Shown piece after piece: positions 1 through 8,096 of a stretch of DNA of 64,000 nucleotides. Source of the stretch: Gammaproteobacteria bacterium (GTDB lineage: Bacteria > Pseudomonadota > Gammaproteobacteria > Pseudomonadales > JADFDG01); NCBI GenBank assembly GCA_018262975.1, contig JADFDG010000002.1, forward strand, positions 1 to 64,000, written 5' to 3'. The position numbers and the translations under genes are program-made. The notes below the pieces were generated by a model, which ran no database searches, was not told where the DNA came from, and saw only the letters and a program-made list of their open reading frames with translations. Positions within the stretch are counted from its first letter, which is position 1, and each line of letters opens with the position of its first letter.

Positions 1-77
1 CCTGATTAGATCAGGCAACCCCAACCCGGGTCAGTTTTAGATGAGCACCCCGGGTCAATATTGGATGAGCGTCAACA
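1..77. mobile_element. IS21-family-like element terminus (partial)
   Basis: Two direct copies of a motif reading CGGGTCAnTnTTnGATGAGC lie at 27-46 and 51-70, 24 nt apart, and the block ends with GTCAACA at 77. Read on the other strand this starts TGTTGACGCTCATCC and continues into TTGACCC. Multiple short repeats at each end with a TG start are typical of IS21-family elements. The transposase genes (istA/istB type) would lie left of the window and are not seen. The exact tip and any target duplication cannot be confirmed without the other end. Confidence 0.5.
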
Positions 78-120
78 CCGAAGGCTTGCGAATCCTCCCG
101 CCCGAAGGCGGCATGTCGCC

Positions 121-267
121 TCAGCGGACAGGTTCGCGACGAGTCATCACCCGCGTTGCCTGGTCGAGGGCAGCGGCAGCCACCATGCTCAACTGGACAG
201 CGGGATGACGAACGAGGCGAGCAGCCGTGAAGAAGCCACGGATCAGCCAGTTCGGTGCGTAGGCCAT
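121..267 (-). CDS. Small hypothetical protein (48 aa)
   Basis: A 48-codon frame starts MAYAPNWLIRGFF and has a strong ribosome binding site, AAGGAGAT, six bases before its ATG at 267. It follows the 69-aa gene and the RadC-like gene on the same strand, so it is probably the last gene of a short island operon. No family is recognised. The N-terminal third is hydrophobic and the rest is Ala/Arg-rich. The ribosome binding site and position are the only support. Confidence 0.45.
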   Translation of the reverse strand: MAYAPNWLIRGFFTAARLVRHPAVQLSMVAAAALDQATRVMTRREPVR

Positions 268-315
268 GGGTGTATCTCCTTGGGTTGTGGATTTGCGTGG
301 TTTACAGGGGCTCTG

Positions 316-525
316 TCAGTAGCCACCGTAGGCGTCGTAGGTTCGCGGCTCCCGGCCTTCTATGCGCCGGACCAGCTCACGAACAACCACACCAACAGCA
401 GCCAGCAGACCAGCCCGCAACAGGTCGGTCGCGAGGCGGCGCCAGAAGTCGTCATCGTTCACGTCCTGCCCTTCCTGCCGGGGATCGGCATGGAATTCAT
501 CAAGGTCCTGGTACTGGGTTTCCAT
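316..525 (-). CDS. Hypothetical protein downstream of the radC-like gene (69 aa)
   Basis: The ATG at 525 overlaps the stop of the RadC-like gene in a TGATG arrangement, so the two are probably translationally coupled; a GTG one codon earlier is an alternative start. The protein has an acidic N-terminal half (METQYQDLDEFHADPRQ) and a hydrophobic helix near residues 36-50 followed by basic residues. This suggests a small membrane-associated or helix-packing protein. No domain is recognised. It belongs to the same three-gene run at the island edge as radC and the 48-aa gene. Confidence 0.55.
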   Translation of the reverse strand: METQYQDLDEFHADPRQEGQDVNDDDFWRRLATDLLRAGLLAAVGVVVRELVRRIEGREPRTYDAYGGY

Positions 526-1016
526 CACAGCAGTCCTCGTTCAGCGAAGCTCACCGTCTCTGCCCCACCCACCACGATGTGATCGAGGACCCGGATGTCG
601 ACGAGGGCCAGCGCGTCCGTCAGGCGACGGGTGATCTGCTTGTCCGCCAGGCTTGGCTCGGCGACTCCGCTGGGGTGGTTGTGGGCGAAGATCAGCGCTG
701 CCGCATTGCGCTGCAGGGCCTTCTTCACCACCTCACGGGGGTAGACGCTGGCACCGTCGATCGTGCCCAGGAACATGCGCTCGAAGGCGATGATCCGGTG
801 CTGGCTGTCGAGGAACAGGGCACAGAACACCTCCTGCTCCTCCCGGCCCAGGTGCAGCCTGAGGAAACGCTTGGTGGCAGCCGGGTTGGCCATCACCTCT
901 TCACGGGCGAAGTTCTCCGAGACCAGGTGCTCGGCAAACCTCACCAGTTCATCGACGCTAACGGGCCTGCGGGTGCGGATCAGGCCCTCGTCGGTCCGGT
1001 AGATCGAGGGTTTCAT
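525..1016 (-). CDS. RadC-like JAB/MPN (JAMM) domain protein
   Basis: This 163-residue protein is a RadC-family JAMM domain. The metal-site motif is intact: His112 and His114 in AHNHPSG and Asp125 eleven residues later, with Glu79 in AFERMFLGT as the likely acidic partner. Full-length RadC is about 220 residues and carries an N-terminal helix-hairpin-helix region; that part is absent. Such short RadC proteins are common on genomic islands and conjugative elements, which fits the adjacent tRNA-Phe attachment site. Despite the name, a DNA-repair role is not established for the family. It heads a run with two small downstream genes, the first of which overlaps its stop. Confidence 0.85.
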   Translation of the reverse strand: MKPSIYRTDEGLIRTRRPVSVDELVRFAEHLVSENFAREEVMANPAATKRFLRLHLGREEQEVFCALFLDSQHRIIAFERMFLGTIDGASVYPREVVKKALQRNAAALIFAHNHPSGVAEPSLADKQITRRLTDALALVDIRVLDHIVVGGAETVSFAERGLL

Positions 1017-1247
1017 GGGGTGGGCTCACGGGAAAATTGCCCGAAAGCGGATGCCTCCGGACGGAGCCATTTCCTGCTCCATTAGGCTTATACCCGTGGG
1101 GGGCCAACATCTTGAAAATGCTGGCTCCCGCTGCTCCACAACTTGCTACAAAGACGCCCCAAAACCGGCTAATATGGTCGCGACTTCAACGCCCGGCGTT
1201 GATCGGCAACTCATTGAAATCTCAGGCCAATTAGCAGGGCCTCGAGC

Positions 1248-1288
1248 AAATCCCCGTGTCGGTGGTTCGATTCCGCCTCCGGGCACCA
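1248..1288 (+). other. tRNA-Phe 3' fragment: genomic-island attachment site
   Basis: The last 41 nt of a tRNA-Phe gene, from the AAA of the anticodon loop to the encoded CCA, are present: anticodon-stem strand TCCCC, variable loop GTGTC, T-arm GGTGG-TTCGATT-CCGCC, then TCCGGGC and ACCA. E. coli tRNA-Phe has the same layout. No matching 5' half (GCCCGGA, D-arm) is found upstream, so this is not a complete tRNA. A 3' tRNA remnant followed by the host terminator is the classic distal att site left by a tyrosine integrase. The island would lie to the left, with the intact tRNA and the integrase outside the window. Confidence 0.75.
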
Positions 1289-1296
1289 TCTCGTGA

Positions 1297-1330
1297 AAAC
1301 GCCCCGCCAGGGAAACCCGGCGGGGCGTTT
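1297..1330 (+). terminator. Rho-independent terminator behind the tRNA-Phe fragment
   Basis: The arms AACGCCCCGCC and GGCGGGGCGTT form an 11-bp stem, followed by TTTCGTTT. It lies nine bases after the tRNA 3' end and probably terminated the original tRNA-Phe transcript. Confidence 0.8.
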
Positions 1331-1371
1331 TCGTTTCGGGGAACAGCAGCCCCGGGCTTCCCGGCAAGGCC

Positions 1372-1404
1372 AAAAAAAGAAGCCCCGCTTGGGCGGGGCT
1401 TCTT
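1372..1404 (-). terminator. Rho-independent terminator for the beta-helix protein gene
   Basis: Arms AAGAAGCCCCGC and GCGGGGCTTCTT form a 12-bp stem. On the minus strand it is followed by seven T residues, and it lies about 35 bases beyond the stop of the 1440-3767 gene. Confidence 0.8.
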
Positions 1405-1409
1405 GAGGG

Positions 1410-1434
1410 TCGGGGGCATGGCCCCCTCGCTACA
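1410..1434 (-). repeat. GTAG-headed REP element, single copy
   Basis: One unit of the dispersed family TGTAGvGAGGGGGCCATGC, read on the minus strand. Its inner hairpin is GGGGGC-CAT-GCCCCC. It sits between the stop of the beta-helix gene and its terminator. Confidence 0.75.
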
Positions 1435-1439
1435 GGGCT

Positions 1440-3767
1440 TCAGGCGGCGCGACGGCGACGCACCAGCAGGGCGGCCAGGGCGGCAGCCAGCAGGCCCGGC
1501 AGCATCGGGTCGAACGGCGCACGCGGGTTCACCGCGCAACCACCACCGTCGCTGCTGGGGGTGACCACCTTGATGGTCGCCGTGATGCTGTTGTCCGCGC
1601 TGTCCGCATCGACGACATCACCGGTAACCGTCGCCGTGGCGGTGTAGGTGCCGCTCGTGCTGCTGGTCACGGTGGCGGTGACGGTGCGGCTCGCATTCGC
1701 CAGCATCTCCGGGAAGGTGCAGCTGACCGTCGCTGCGCCAAAGGTGCAGGCGCCGGTGTCGCTGATGCCCGTAACGGTTACACCGTCGGGAATCGTGGCG
1801 GTGAGCACCACGTTCTTCGCGTCACCCGGCCCCTGGTTGAGGACGGTCAGCGCCACGTCGCCACTGCGGCCCGAGGTGAACAGATCACCCGTCGCCGTCA
1901 GGTTCAGGTCGGCGTTGGTCAGGCCGGTCACCGTCACCGAGGCCTCGTTGTTGCTCGGGAAAGGATCGACTGCCGCCGAGGTCACCGAGAAGGTCACCTC
2001 GTTGGCGCCGGCCGCATTGACCGCGACCACCAGCTCGACCACGTCGTAACTCTCCGCGGCAAGCGCACCCATCTCGCAGGTCACCACCTGCCCCACCGCG
2101 GAGCAGCTGCCCGCACCGTCGTTGAAGGTGCCGGACACGTAACCGAGGCCACCGGGCAACTGGGTGGACAGGATGGTGCTGTTGGCTGCGGTAGAGGCGT
2201 TGTTCATCACCACCACGTCGATGGTGCTCTCCTCGCCGACGGGCACGCGCGCCGGATCGGCAATGACCGAGTTGAGGCCGAGGTCGGCACGGTCGATGTA
2301 TACCTCGTAGGCACCTACGTCGCACACCTTGGTGCCCAGCACAAGCGCGTCGAACGGACGCACGAAGCCACGCTGGTCGGTGCTCGGGCAGCCCTCGTTC
2401 AGGCCATTGTCGATCGCCGGGCTGCCGGTGAGCAGCGCGTGGGTCCAGGTGCCGTTGAGTTCGTTGTCGTTGAGCGCGAGCGCACCGATCTTCACGTCGG
2501 CCCACATCTCGTCGCTGCCGGCGAGGTTCAGGTTACAGGTGGCATCGGTGGAAATGTTGCCGCCGTTGCTGACCACCGCCAGCGCACCGCTGCCCACCTT
2601 GCCGCAGTTGGCCGAGGCGCCATCACCGAGGTTGTAGGCGAGCAAGGTGTTCTTCAGCGTGACCGTACCGCCGACCAGGTTGATGCCAGCACCCTTGTTG
2701 CCGGAATCCTTGATGTTGTGCGCGATGGTGGTATTGGTGATCACCACCGAGGCGTTGGTGTTGATGCCGGCACCGGAATCGGTCACGTGGTTGCCGGAGA
2801 ACGTCGAGTTGGTGATGGTGAACGGGCTGGCCGACGGCGAGACCACGTTCACGCCGCCACCGCTGACGGCATCGTTGTTGCTGAAGGTCGTGCGCACGAT
2901 TTCCAGCTTGTTGCCACCGGCCATCTGGATGCCACCGCCATTCACGGCCAGGTTTCCGTCACCGGCCGCACCACCGATGGTGCTGTCGCTGACCGTGGTC
3001 GCCTGGCTGGCATAGATGGCGCCACCGTTACCATTCTTCTGGCCCTCCTCGGTACCGAGGATGGTCTGCGCATCGTTCTTGCTGAAAGTGGAATAGGAAA
3101 TGTTGAGGGCACCCTTGCTGTAGATGCCGCCGCCGCTGCCCTGGGTTTCCATCGTCAGCGGATCGCCATCCCACACCGCCTGGTTGTCGGTAATGGTGCT
3201 GTAGGTGATGTTGGTGACGGCGCCGTCGTTCGCATACAGCGCGCCACCGTTCATGTGCTGCGCCTGGCCCTTGGTCAGCACGATGTTGTTCAGGTCCAGG
3301 ACGACCGAGGCAGCGACCACGCCACTGTTGCTCTCCAGCAGGCGGTCACCGAAGCCCTCGCCACCGGCGATCGTGGCCTTGCTGGCCGTGTCTTCGTTGT
3401 CCTCGGTCTCGATGGTGAGATGCGACAACACGTCGAGGTCACCGGTGGCGGCAGCGTCTTCACCGGCGCCGGTCACCGACAGCGTATGCACGCTGCCGTT
3501 GGCAAGCACGATACGGTCATACTTCGGTGCATCCACCGTACCGTTGTCGTTGGTATTGGCATGCACGATGGCCGAACGCAGGTTGGCGCAGGTCACGGTG
3601 CCGGTGCCGCTGCAGGCGGTCGGTGCGGCATCGCCGGTGCCGCTGACGGTGATCGTTTCGCCCAGCGTGGGCTCCGGGGCTACATCGGCGACGGTCAGGA
3701 AGGGTTGCGCCAGCAGCGCTGCACCAACCACCGCACCGGCGGCGAGCTTGTAGGGGATATGCTTCAT
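1440..3767 (-). CDS. Exported beta-helix protein with choice-of-anchor Q, DUF11 repeats and JDVT-CTERM-like tag
   Basis: The start is ATG 3767 (MKHIPYKLAAG...), preceded by GAGGAA; the frame is open 11 codons further upstream but without a good site. The 775-residue product has a signal peptide (about residues 1-28) and an early segment with LRSAIVHAN, then Asn/Thr/Ser/Gly-rich turns typical of a right-handed beta-helix to about residue 440. A DQRGFVRP...CDVGAYE segment follows (choice-of-anchor Q type). Two DUF11-like beta-sandwich repeats come next. The C-terminus is GGGCAVNPRAPFDPMLPG, a hydrophobic helix and RRRRAA. This tag fits the JDVT-CTERM sorting signals, so the protein is probably processed and surface-anchored. 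No processing protease is in the window. The ligand is unknown. Confidence 0.8.
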   Translation of the reverse strand: MKHIPYKLAAGAVVGAALLAQPFLTVADVAPEPTLGETITVSGTGDAAPTACSGTGTVTCANLRSAIVHANTNDNGTVDAPKYDRIVLANGSVHTLSVTGAGEDAAATGDLDVLSHLTIETEDNEDTASKATIAGGEGFGDRLLESNSGVVAASVVLDLNNIVLTKGQAQHMNGGALYANDGAVTNITYSTITDNQAVWDGDPLTMETQGSGGGIYSKGALNISYSTFSKNDAQTILGTEEGQKNGNGGAIYASQATTVSDSTIGGAAGDGNLAVNGGGIQMAGGNKLEIVRTTFSNNDAVSGGGVNVVSPSASPFTITNSTFSGNHVTDSGAGINTNASVVITNTTIAHNIKDSGNKGAGINLVGGTVTLKNTLLAYNLGDGASANCGKVGSGALAVVSNGGNISTDATCNLNLAGSDEMWADVKIGALALNDNELNGTWTHALLTGSPAIDNGLNEGCPSTDQRGFVRPFDALVLGTKVCDVGAYEVYIDRADLGLNSVIADPARVPVGEESTIDVVVMNNASTAANSTILSTQLPGGLGYVSGTFNDGAGSCSAVGQVVTCEMGALAAESYDVVELVVAVNAAGANEVTFSVTSAAVDPFPSNNEASVTVTGLTNADLNLTATGDLFTSGRSGDVALTVLNQGPGDAKNVVLTATIPDGVTVTGISDTGACTFGAATVSCTFPEMLANASRTVTATVTSSTSGTYTATATVTGDVVDADSADNSITATIKVVTPSSDGGGCAVNPRAPFDPMLPGLLAAALAALLVRRRRAA

Positions 3768-4089
3768 TGCAGATTCCTCGAGGGCGTCCGCGGACGCCAT
3801 GGGTTATGTATGGACCCCGTCCCGCAGGCCGGGAGTCACTGGACTACGTATTCAACGTAACTCCACCCCCGAGCCACACGCACTGATGCATATCAATCGT
3901 GGCGCCCAATTTGCACTCCGCGCCTCAGCCAGCCCGGGCAGGCATGACGCAGGCCACTGAAAACATTGACGGATGTCATGGAGCCGGGCGTCGATCAAGC
4001 GCCGGCACACCTGCGGAGAACCGACACTCCCTGTCGCCATTCCCCCTATCATGGCGGCATCTTCTTCCCCGTCGCCCGGACACCCCCGC
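3768..4089. other. Divergent intergenic region between the beta-helix gene and rmuC
   Basis: These 322 nt separate two divergently read genes and must hold promoters for both. The clearest structure is a perfect 16-bp palindrome, GGCGTCCGCGGACGCC, at 3783-3798. It lies 16 nt upstream of the ATG of the beta-helix gene, so it falls in the probable leader of that mRNA as an operator or leader hairpin. No convincing -35/-10 pair, small gene or RNA was recognised in the rest. Confidence 0.4.
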
Positions 4090-5505
4090 ATGGACCAAGC
4101 GCTTCCCCTCGTGATCGGCATCGTCGTCGCCGCCCTGGTTGCCACCGTGGTGGCCGTGCTGCTGTCGCGCCGCCAAGCCCCGCCCGCCGACACCTCGCTG
4201 GCCGACAGCCTGCGCCAGCGCGCCGACCAGGAAGCAGCCCGCGCCGCCCGCCTGGAGGAACAGTTGCGCGAGGCCTCCGCGCAGGCGGCGCTGGCCGCCG
4301 AGCGCGCGCGACGCATCGGCGAGCTCGAGCAACAGGTGCGTGAACTGGGCGCCGCGCTGCAGGCCGCCCGCGACGCCCAGGCCGGCACCGAGAAGCGCGC
4401 CGGCGAGATCGCCGCGCGCGCCGCCGAGAAGGAACAGTCGCTGCAGGCGCAGATCGTGCAGCTGCAGGCCGCCGAACAGCGGCTGGCGAAGGAATTCGAG
4501 AACGTTGCCAACCGCATCTTCGCGCAGAAGCAGCAGCAGTTCGGCGAGCAGAGCAAGCAGAACCTCGATGCCCTGCTGGCGCCGTTCCGCGAGCAGATCG
4601 AGGGCTTCCGCAAGAAGGTCGAAGAGGTCTACGACGTCGAGCAGCGCGAGCGCCACGTGCTCAAGCACGAAATCGGCCTGCTCAAGGACCTCAACCAGCG
4701 CATCACCACCGAGGCCGCCAACCTCACCCGTGCGCTCAAGGGCGACAGCAAGGTGCAAGGCAACTGGGGCGAGATGATCCTCGAGAAGATCCTCGAGACC
4801 TCCGGCCTGCGCGAGGGCCACGAGTTCGAGCGCGAGGCCGTGCGCGACCACGAGGAAGGCAAGCGCCACCGCCCGGACGTGATCATCCACCTGCCGGAGG
4901 AAAAGGACGTCATCATCGACTCGAAGGTTTCGCTGGTGGACTGGGAGCGCTGCTCGTCGGCCACTGACGACGCCACCCGCGACGCGTCGCTGGATGCGCA
5001 CGTGGCGTCGCTGCGCAACCACGTGAAGCTGCTCGGCGACAAGAACTACCAGCAGCTGGCCGGCGTACGCTCGCTGGACTACGTGCTGATGTTCGTACCC
5101 ATCGAGGCCGCCTTCCACGCCGCCATCGCCCGTGACGAGAAGCTGGTGGACTACGCGCTGGAGAAGAACATCATGCTGGTCAGCCCCACCACGCTGCTGG
5201 TGGCGCTGCGCACCGTCTACAACCTGTGGCGCTACGAGTACCAGAACCGCAACGCACTGCAGATCTCGGAAGTGGCGGGCAAGATGTACGACAAGCTGGC
5301 GGCCTTCGTCGGCGACATGAACGACATCAAGTCCGCGCTCGACAAGGCCGACAAGGCCTGGGGCGCGGCGCAGAACAAGCTGGTGGACGGCAAGGGCAAC
5401 GTGATCCGCCAGGCCGAGAAGGTCATCGCGCTGGGCGTGAAGGCCAGCAAGAAGATCGACAAGGACTGGACCGACAAGGCATTGCCGGAAAGCGACGACG
5501 CCTGA
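4090..5505 (+). CDS. rmuC: DNA recombination protein RmuC
   Basis: The 471-residue product starts MDQALPLVIGIVVAAL. Upstream codons are open to 3973, but this ATG places the membrane helix at residues 5-24, as in RmuC. A long Ala/Glu/Gln/Arg coiled coil (about 35-190) precedes the conserved RmuC domain, recognisable by GNWGEMILEKILE, DVIIHLPEEKDVIIDSKVSL and FVPIEAAFHAA. The domain is related to restriction-endonuclease folds. In E. coli rmuC limits recombination at inverted repeats. The gene ends one base before the convergent PhnD-like gene. No operon partner is evident. Confidence 0.93.
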   Translation: MDQALPLVIGIVVAALVATVVAVLLSRRQAPPADTSLADSLRQRADQEAARAARLEEQLREASAQAALAAERARRIGELEQQVRELGAALQAARDAQAGTEKRAGEIAARAAEKEQSLQAQIVQLQAAEQRLAKEFENVANRIFAQKQQQFGEQSKQNLDALLAPFREQIEGFRKKVEEVYDVEQRERHVLKHEIGLLKDLNQRITTEAANLTRALKGDSKVQGNWGEMILEKILETSGLREGHEFEREAVRDHEEGKRHRPDVIIHLPEEKDVIIDSKVSLVDWERCSSATDDATRDASLDAHVASLRNHVKLLGDKNYQQLAGVRSLDYVLMFVPIEAAFHAAIARDEKLVDYALEKNIMLVSPTTLLVALRTVYNLWRYEYQNRNALQISEVAGKMYDKLAAFVGDMNDIKSALDKADKAWGAAQNKLVDGKGNVIRQAEKVIALGVKASKKIDKDWTDKALPESDDA

Positions 5506-5506
5506 C

Positions 5507-6601
5507 TCACTCCTTCTTGTCGGTGCACTCGGCGCGCGACGGCTCGACGCGGCAGCGGATCTTGCGCTGGATCGACAGCATCTCGGCGTCGTAGTAACCC
5601 TCGTCGCGCAGGCTGATGCGCGCCTGGCGCATCATCTCCTCGTACTTGGGCTTGTCGGCGTCCGGGATCGGCTCGAAGTACTTCCTCGGCACCGTGCCCT
5701 CGGCCATGCGGATGTACTTGAGCAGCAGGTCGAAGTTGGCGTGCACCGTCCAGCGCGCGGCAATGCCGATCTCCGGCGGAAAGTCCCTGGTGCGCACCAG
5801 CGCCTGCACGGTCGGCCAGACGATCGGGTAGTCGATGATCGCGCCGCGCGGCTCCAGGCCCTTCCACAATTCCAGCGCCTCGAACGCCGCCAGCGGCGCG
5901 GCGATGATGTCGACCGTGCCGTTGTTGAACTTGCCGGCGACGTTGGTGATTTCCACGCCCACCGGCGACGCACCGATCTGCGACACCATGCGTGCCTGCA
6001 CCGGGTCGTAGTCGAGCACCGCCACGCGCTTGCCCGCGGCCTTGGTCAGGCTGTTCACGCTGCGGTCGTTGGTAAACACGTAGGCCGGACCGATCGGCAC
6101 GGCGCCCAGCGACTCGAACTCGCCGGCGCGGATTTTGGGGGAAATCTTCGGACTCGCCAGCACCTCGGCCATCAGCCGGTGGTGCTGCTCGGTGGTGAGG
6201 CCGCCGATGGAATCGATGGTGCCGGCGAACTTGTTGAACAGGCGCGCGCGCAGGCCGGAGATGATCGCCGCCTCGCAGCGGCCGGCCTTGAAGTCCTCGG
6301 CGGCGATCTTCTCGCTGGTGTAGGTCTGCAACTGGAGGTCGTAGCCCCACTTGAGCGTTTCCAGGCGCACGTCCTTGGCGGCGTTGGACAGGTAACCGTG
6401 CGCGCCGATCGGGTCGAACACGCACACGCGTACCTTCCGGATTTCCTTCGGGCGCACCGCCGGCGGCGTCGGCAACTGGATGGCGCCGCGGATGGACTGC
6501 AGCTCCTGCTCGATCTGCTGGCCATGGGTGTCCGCGGCATGCAGTGGCGCACACAGCGCCACCGTCAACAGCACGATCAATGGGCGAAAGAATTCAGTCA
6601 T
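5507..6601 (-). CDS. PhnD-like periplasmic phosphonate/phosphate-type binding protein
   Basis: The 364-residue product begins with a signal peptide (MTEFFRPLIVLLTVALCAPLHAA). It then shows the two-lobed PhnD/SsuA-type binding fold, with RVCVFDPIGAHGYLSNAAKD, YTSEKIAAEDFKAGRCEAAIISG and FPPEIGIAARWTVHANFDLL as recognisable stretches. Binding proteins of this class normally feed an ABC transporter, but no permease or ATPase gene is adjacent: the neighbours are rmuC (convergent) and a divergent SLC13 transporter. It may serve a distant transporter or act as a ligand sensor. The substrate cannot be told from the sequence. Confidence 0.7.
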   Translation of the reverse strand: MTEFFRPLIVLLTVALCAPLHAADTHGQQIEQELQSIRGAIQLPTPPAVRPKEIRKVRVCVFDPIGAHGYLSNAAKDVRLETLKWGYDLQLQTYTSEKIAAEDFKAGRCEAAIISGLRARLFNKFAGTIDSIGGLTTEQHHRLMAEVLASPKISPKIRAGEFESLGAVPIGPAYVFTNDRSVNSLTKAAGKRVAVLDYDPVQARMVSQIGASPVGVEITNVAGKFNNGTVDIIAAPLAAFEALELWKGLEPRGAIIDYPIVWPTVQALVRTRDFPPEIGIAARWTVHANFDLLLKYIRMAEGTVPRKYFEPIPDADKPKYEEMMRQARISLRDEGYYDAEMLSIQRKIRCRVEPSRAECTDKKE

Positions 6602-6705
6602 GCAACCCTGCTGGTCTTGTTGTTGTCAGGGGTGGGCCCGGATGGTCGTCACGGCGACAGCCTGCACTTTACACTCCCCGGCTGGAATTGCCTCCCGGAG
6701 TCACC

Positions 6706-8031
6706 ATGCCCCTGCGCATAGCCATCGCCCTGCTCGTTGCCTGCAGTGCGTTCCTTGCCCCGGCCACGCCCGAGGTGCAGAAGGGATTGTTCATTTTCCT
6801 GCTCATAGGCGGGCTGTGGCTGTCCGAGGCCCTGCACCTCACGGCCACCGCCCTGCTGGTGCCGGTGCTGGCCGCCGCCACCGGCCTGCTCGCGCCGAAA
6901 CAGGCGCTGGCGGCGTTCGCCGACCCCATCATCGCGCTGTTCTTCGGCGGCTTCGTGCTGGCCAGCGCGCTGCGCCGCCACGGCCTGGACCGCCTGCTGG
7001 CCGCGCGGCTGGTGGCGCTGGCGCGCGGACGCCTGCTGCCGGCCGCCTTGCTGCTGTTCGCCGCCACTGCGTTCATTTCCATGTGGGTGAGCAACACCGC
7101 CACCGCGGCCATGATGCTGCCGCTGGCGCTGGGCCTGGTGGCCGGCATCGACCGCGACCGGGAGCGCAGCACCGTGCTGTTCGTGTTGCTGGGCGTGGGC
7201 TGGATGGCGAGCCTCGGCGGCATGGGTTCGCTGGTGGGCAGTCCGCCCAACGCGCTGGCCGCGGCGGCGGCCGGCTGGACGTTCAGCGACTGGTTCAGCG
7301 TGGGCTTGCCGGCCCTGTTGCTGCTGGCACCGCTGGCCACCGTCACGCTCTACCTGGTGCTGCGGCCGCGCATCGCCAGCCTGCGCGTTGATCCGCGCGC
7401 CCACGACACCGCGTTCACCTGGTCCGGCGGCGCCGTTGCCACGCTGGCGGTCTTCGCGCTGACGGTGGCGGCGTGGATGGCGAGCGAACCGCTGGGCAAG
7501 GCCATCGGCATCACCAGGGACCTGGACTCGATCATTGCCGTCAGCGCCGCCGTGTTGCTGCTTGCCACCGGCACGTTGCAGTGGAAGCAGGCGCAGGAAG
7601 ACACCGACTGGGGCGTGTTGCTGCTGTTCGGCGGCGGCCTGTGCCTGGGCGCGGTGCTCAAGGCGTCCGGTGCCAGCGACTGGCTGGCGCAGAGCGTGGT
7701 GGCGGAAGTGAGCGACTTGCCACGCATCGTGGTGCTGCTGGCGCTGGCGACGTTCGTGGTGCTGCTGTCGGAACTGGCGAGCAACACGGCGGCCGCCGCA
7801 TTGCTGCTACCGCTGATGATGCCGATGGCACCGGCACTGGGCATGGAACCGGGCGAAATGGCGGCATTCATCGCGCTCACCGCCAGTTGCGGCTTCATGC
7901 TGCCGGTGGCCACGCCACCGAATGCCATCGTGTTCGGCAGTGGCCTGGTGACGCAGCGGGAAATGATCCGCGCCGGCTTCTGGCTGGATATCGTCTGCGT
8001 GCTGGTGCTGGTCGGGCTCTTCAGCCTGTAG
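6706..8031 (+). CDS. SLC13/DASS-family sodium-anion symporter
   Basis: The 441-residue membrane protein has about 11-12 hydrophobic helices. It carries two family motif regions, WVSNTATAAMMLPLALGLV near residue 125 and SELASNTAAAALLLPL near 350, and GGMGSLVGSPPNALAAA / SCGFMLPVATPPNAIVFGSG as the paired SNT/TPPN-type substrate loops. Members move dicarboxylates, sulfate or tricarboxylates with sodium. The start is the ATG before MPLRIAIALLVAC, which places the first helix at the N-terminus. Its TAG stop lies inside the GTAG head of the following REP element. The substrate is not predictable here. Confidence 0.85.
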   Translation: MPLRIAIALLVACSAFLAPATPEVQKGLFIFLLIGGLWLSEALHLTATALLVPVLAAATGLLAPKQALAAFADPIIALFFGGFVLASALRRHGLDRLLAARLVALARGRLLPAALLLFAATAFISMWVSNTATAAMMLPLALGLVAGIDRDRERSTVLFVLLGVGWMASLGGMGSLVGSPPNALAAAAAGWTFSDWFSVGLPALLLLAPLATVTLYLVLRPRIASLRVDPRAHDTAFTWSGGAVATLAVFALTVAAWMASEPLGKAIGITRDLDSIIAVSAAVLLLATGTLQWKQAQEDTDWGVLLLFGGGLCLGAVLKASGASDWLAQSVVAEVSDLPRIVVLLALATFVVLLSELASNTAAAALLLPLMMPMAPALGMEPGEMAAFIALTASCGFMLPVATPPNAIVFGSGLVTQREMIRAGFWLDIVCVLVLVGLFSL

Positions 8032-8095
8032 AGAGGGGGCCATGCCCCCGATACGTGGAAAGCAAAAGCGTCGGGGGCATGGCCCCCTCTCTACA
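8027..8095. repeat. GTAG REP doublet (inverted pair)
   Basis: Two 25-nt REP units face each other around an 18-nt spacer: TGTAGAGAGGGGGCCATGC at the left and its reverse complement at the right. Each unit has its own GGGGGC-CAT-GCCCCC hairpin. The left GTAG provides the TAG stop of the SLC13 gene. The right end stops one base before the stop codon of the convergent 8097-8486 gene. Confidence 0.85.
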
Positions 8096-8096
8096 T

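Noticed and set aside
1191-1288. A complete tRNA beginning with GCCCGGC at 1191
   Set aside because: The six-base match to the acceptor strand is isolated: the D-arm and anticodon 5' strand do not fit and the length would be 98 nt. The 3' part matches tRNA-Phe from the anticodon loop only.
2439-3860. 473-codon plus-strand frame opposite the beta-helix gene
   Set aside because: Antisense shadow of the Asn/Thr/Gly-rich beta-helix; no ribosome site or domain.
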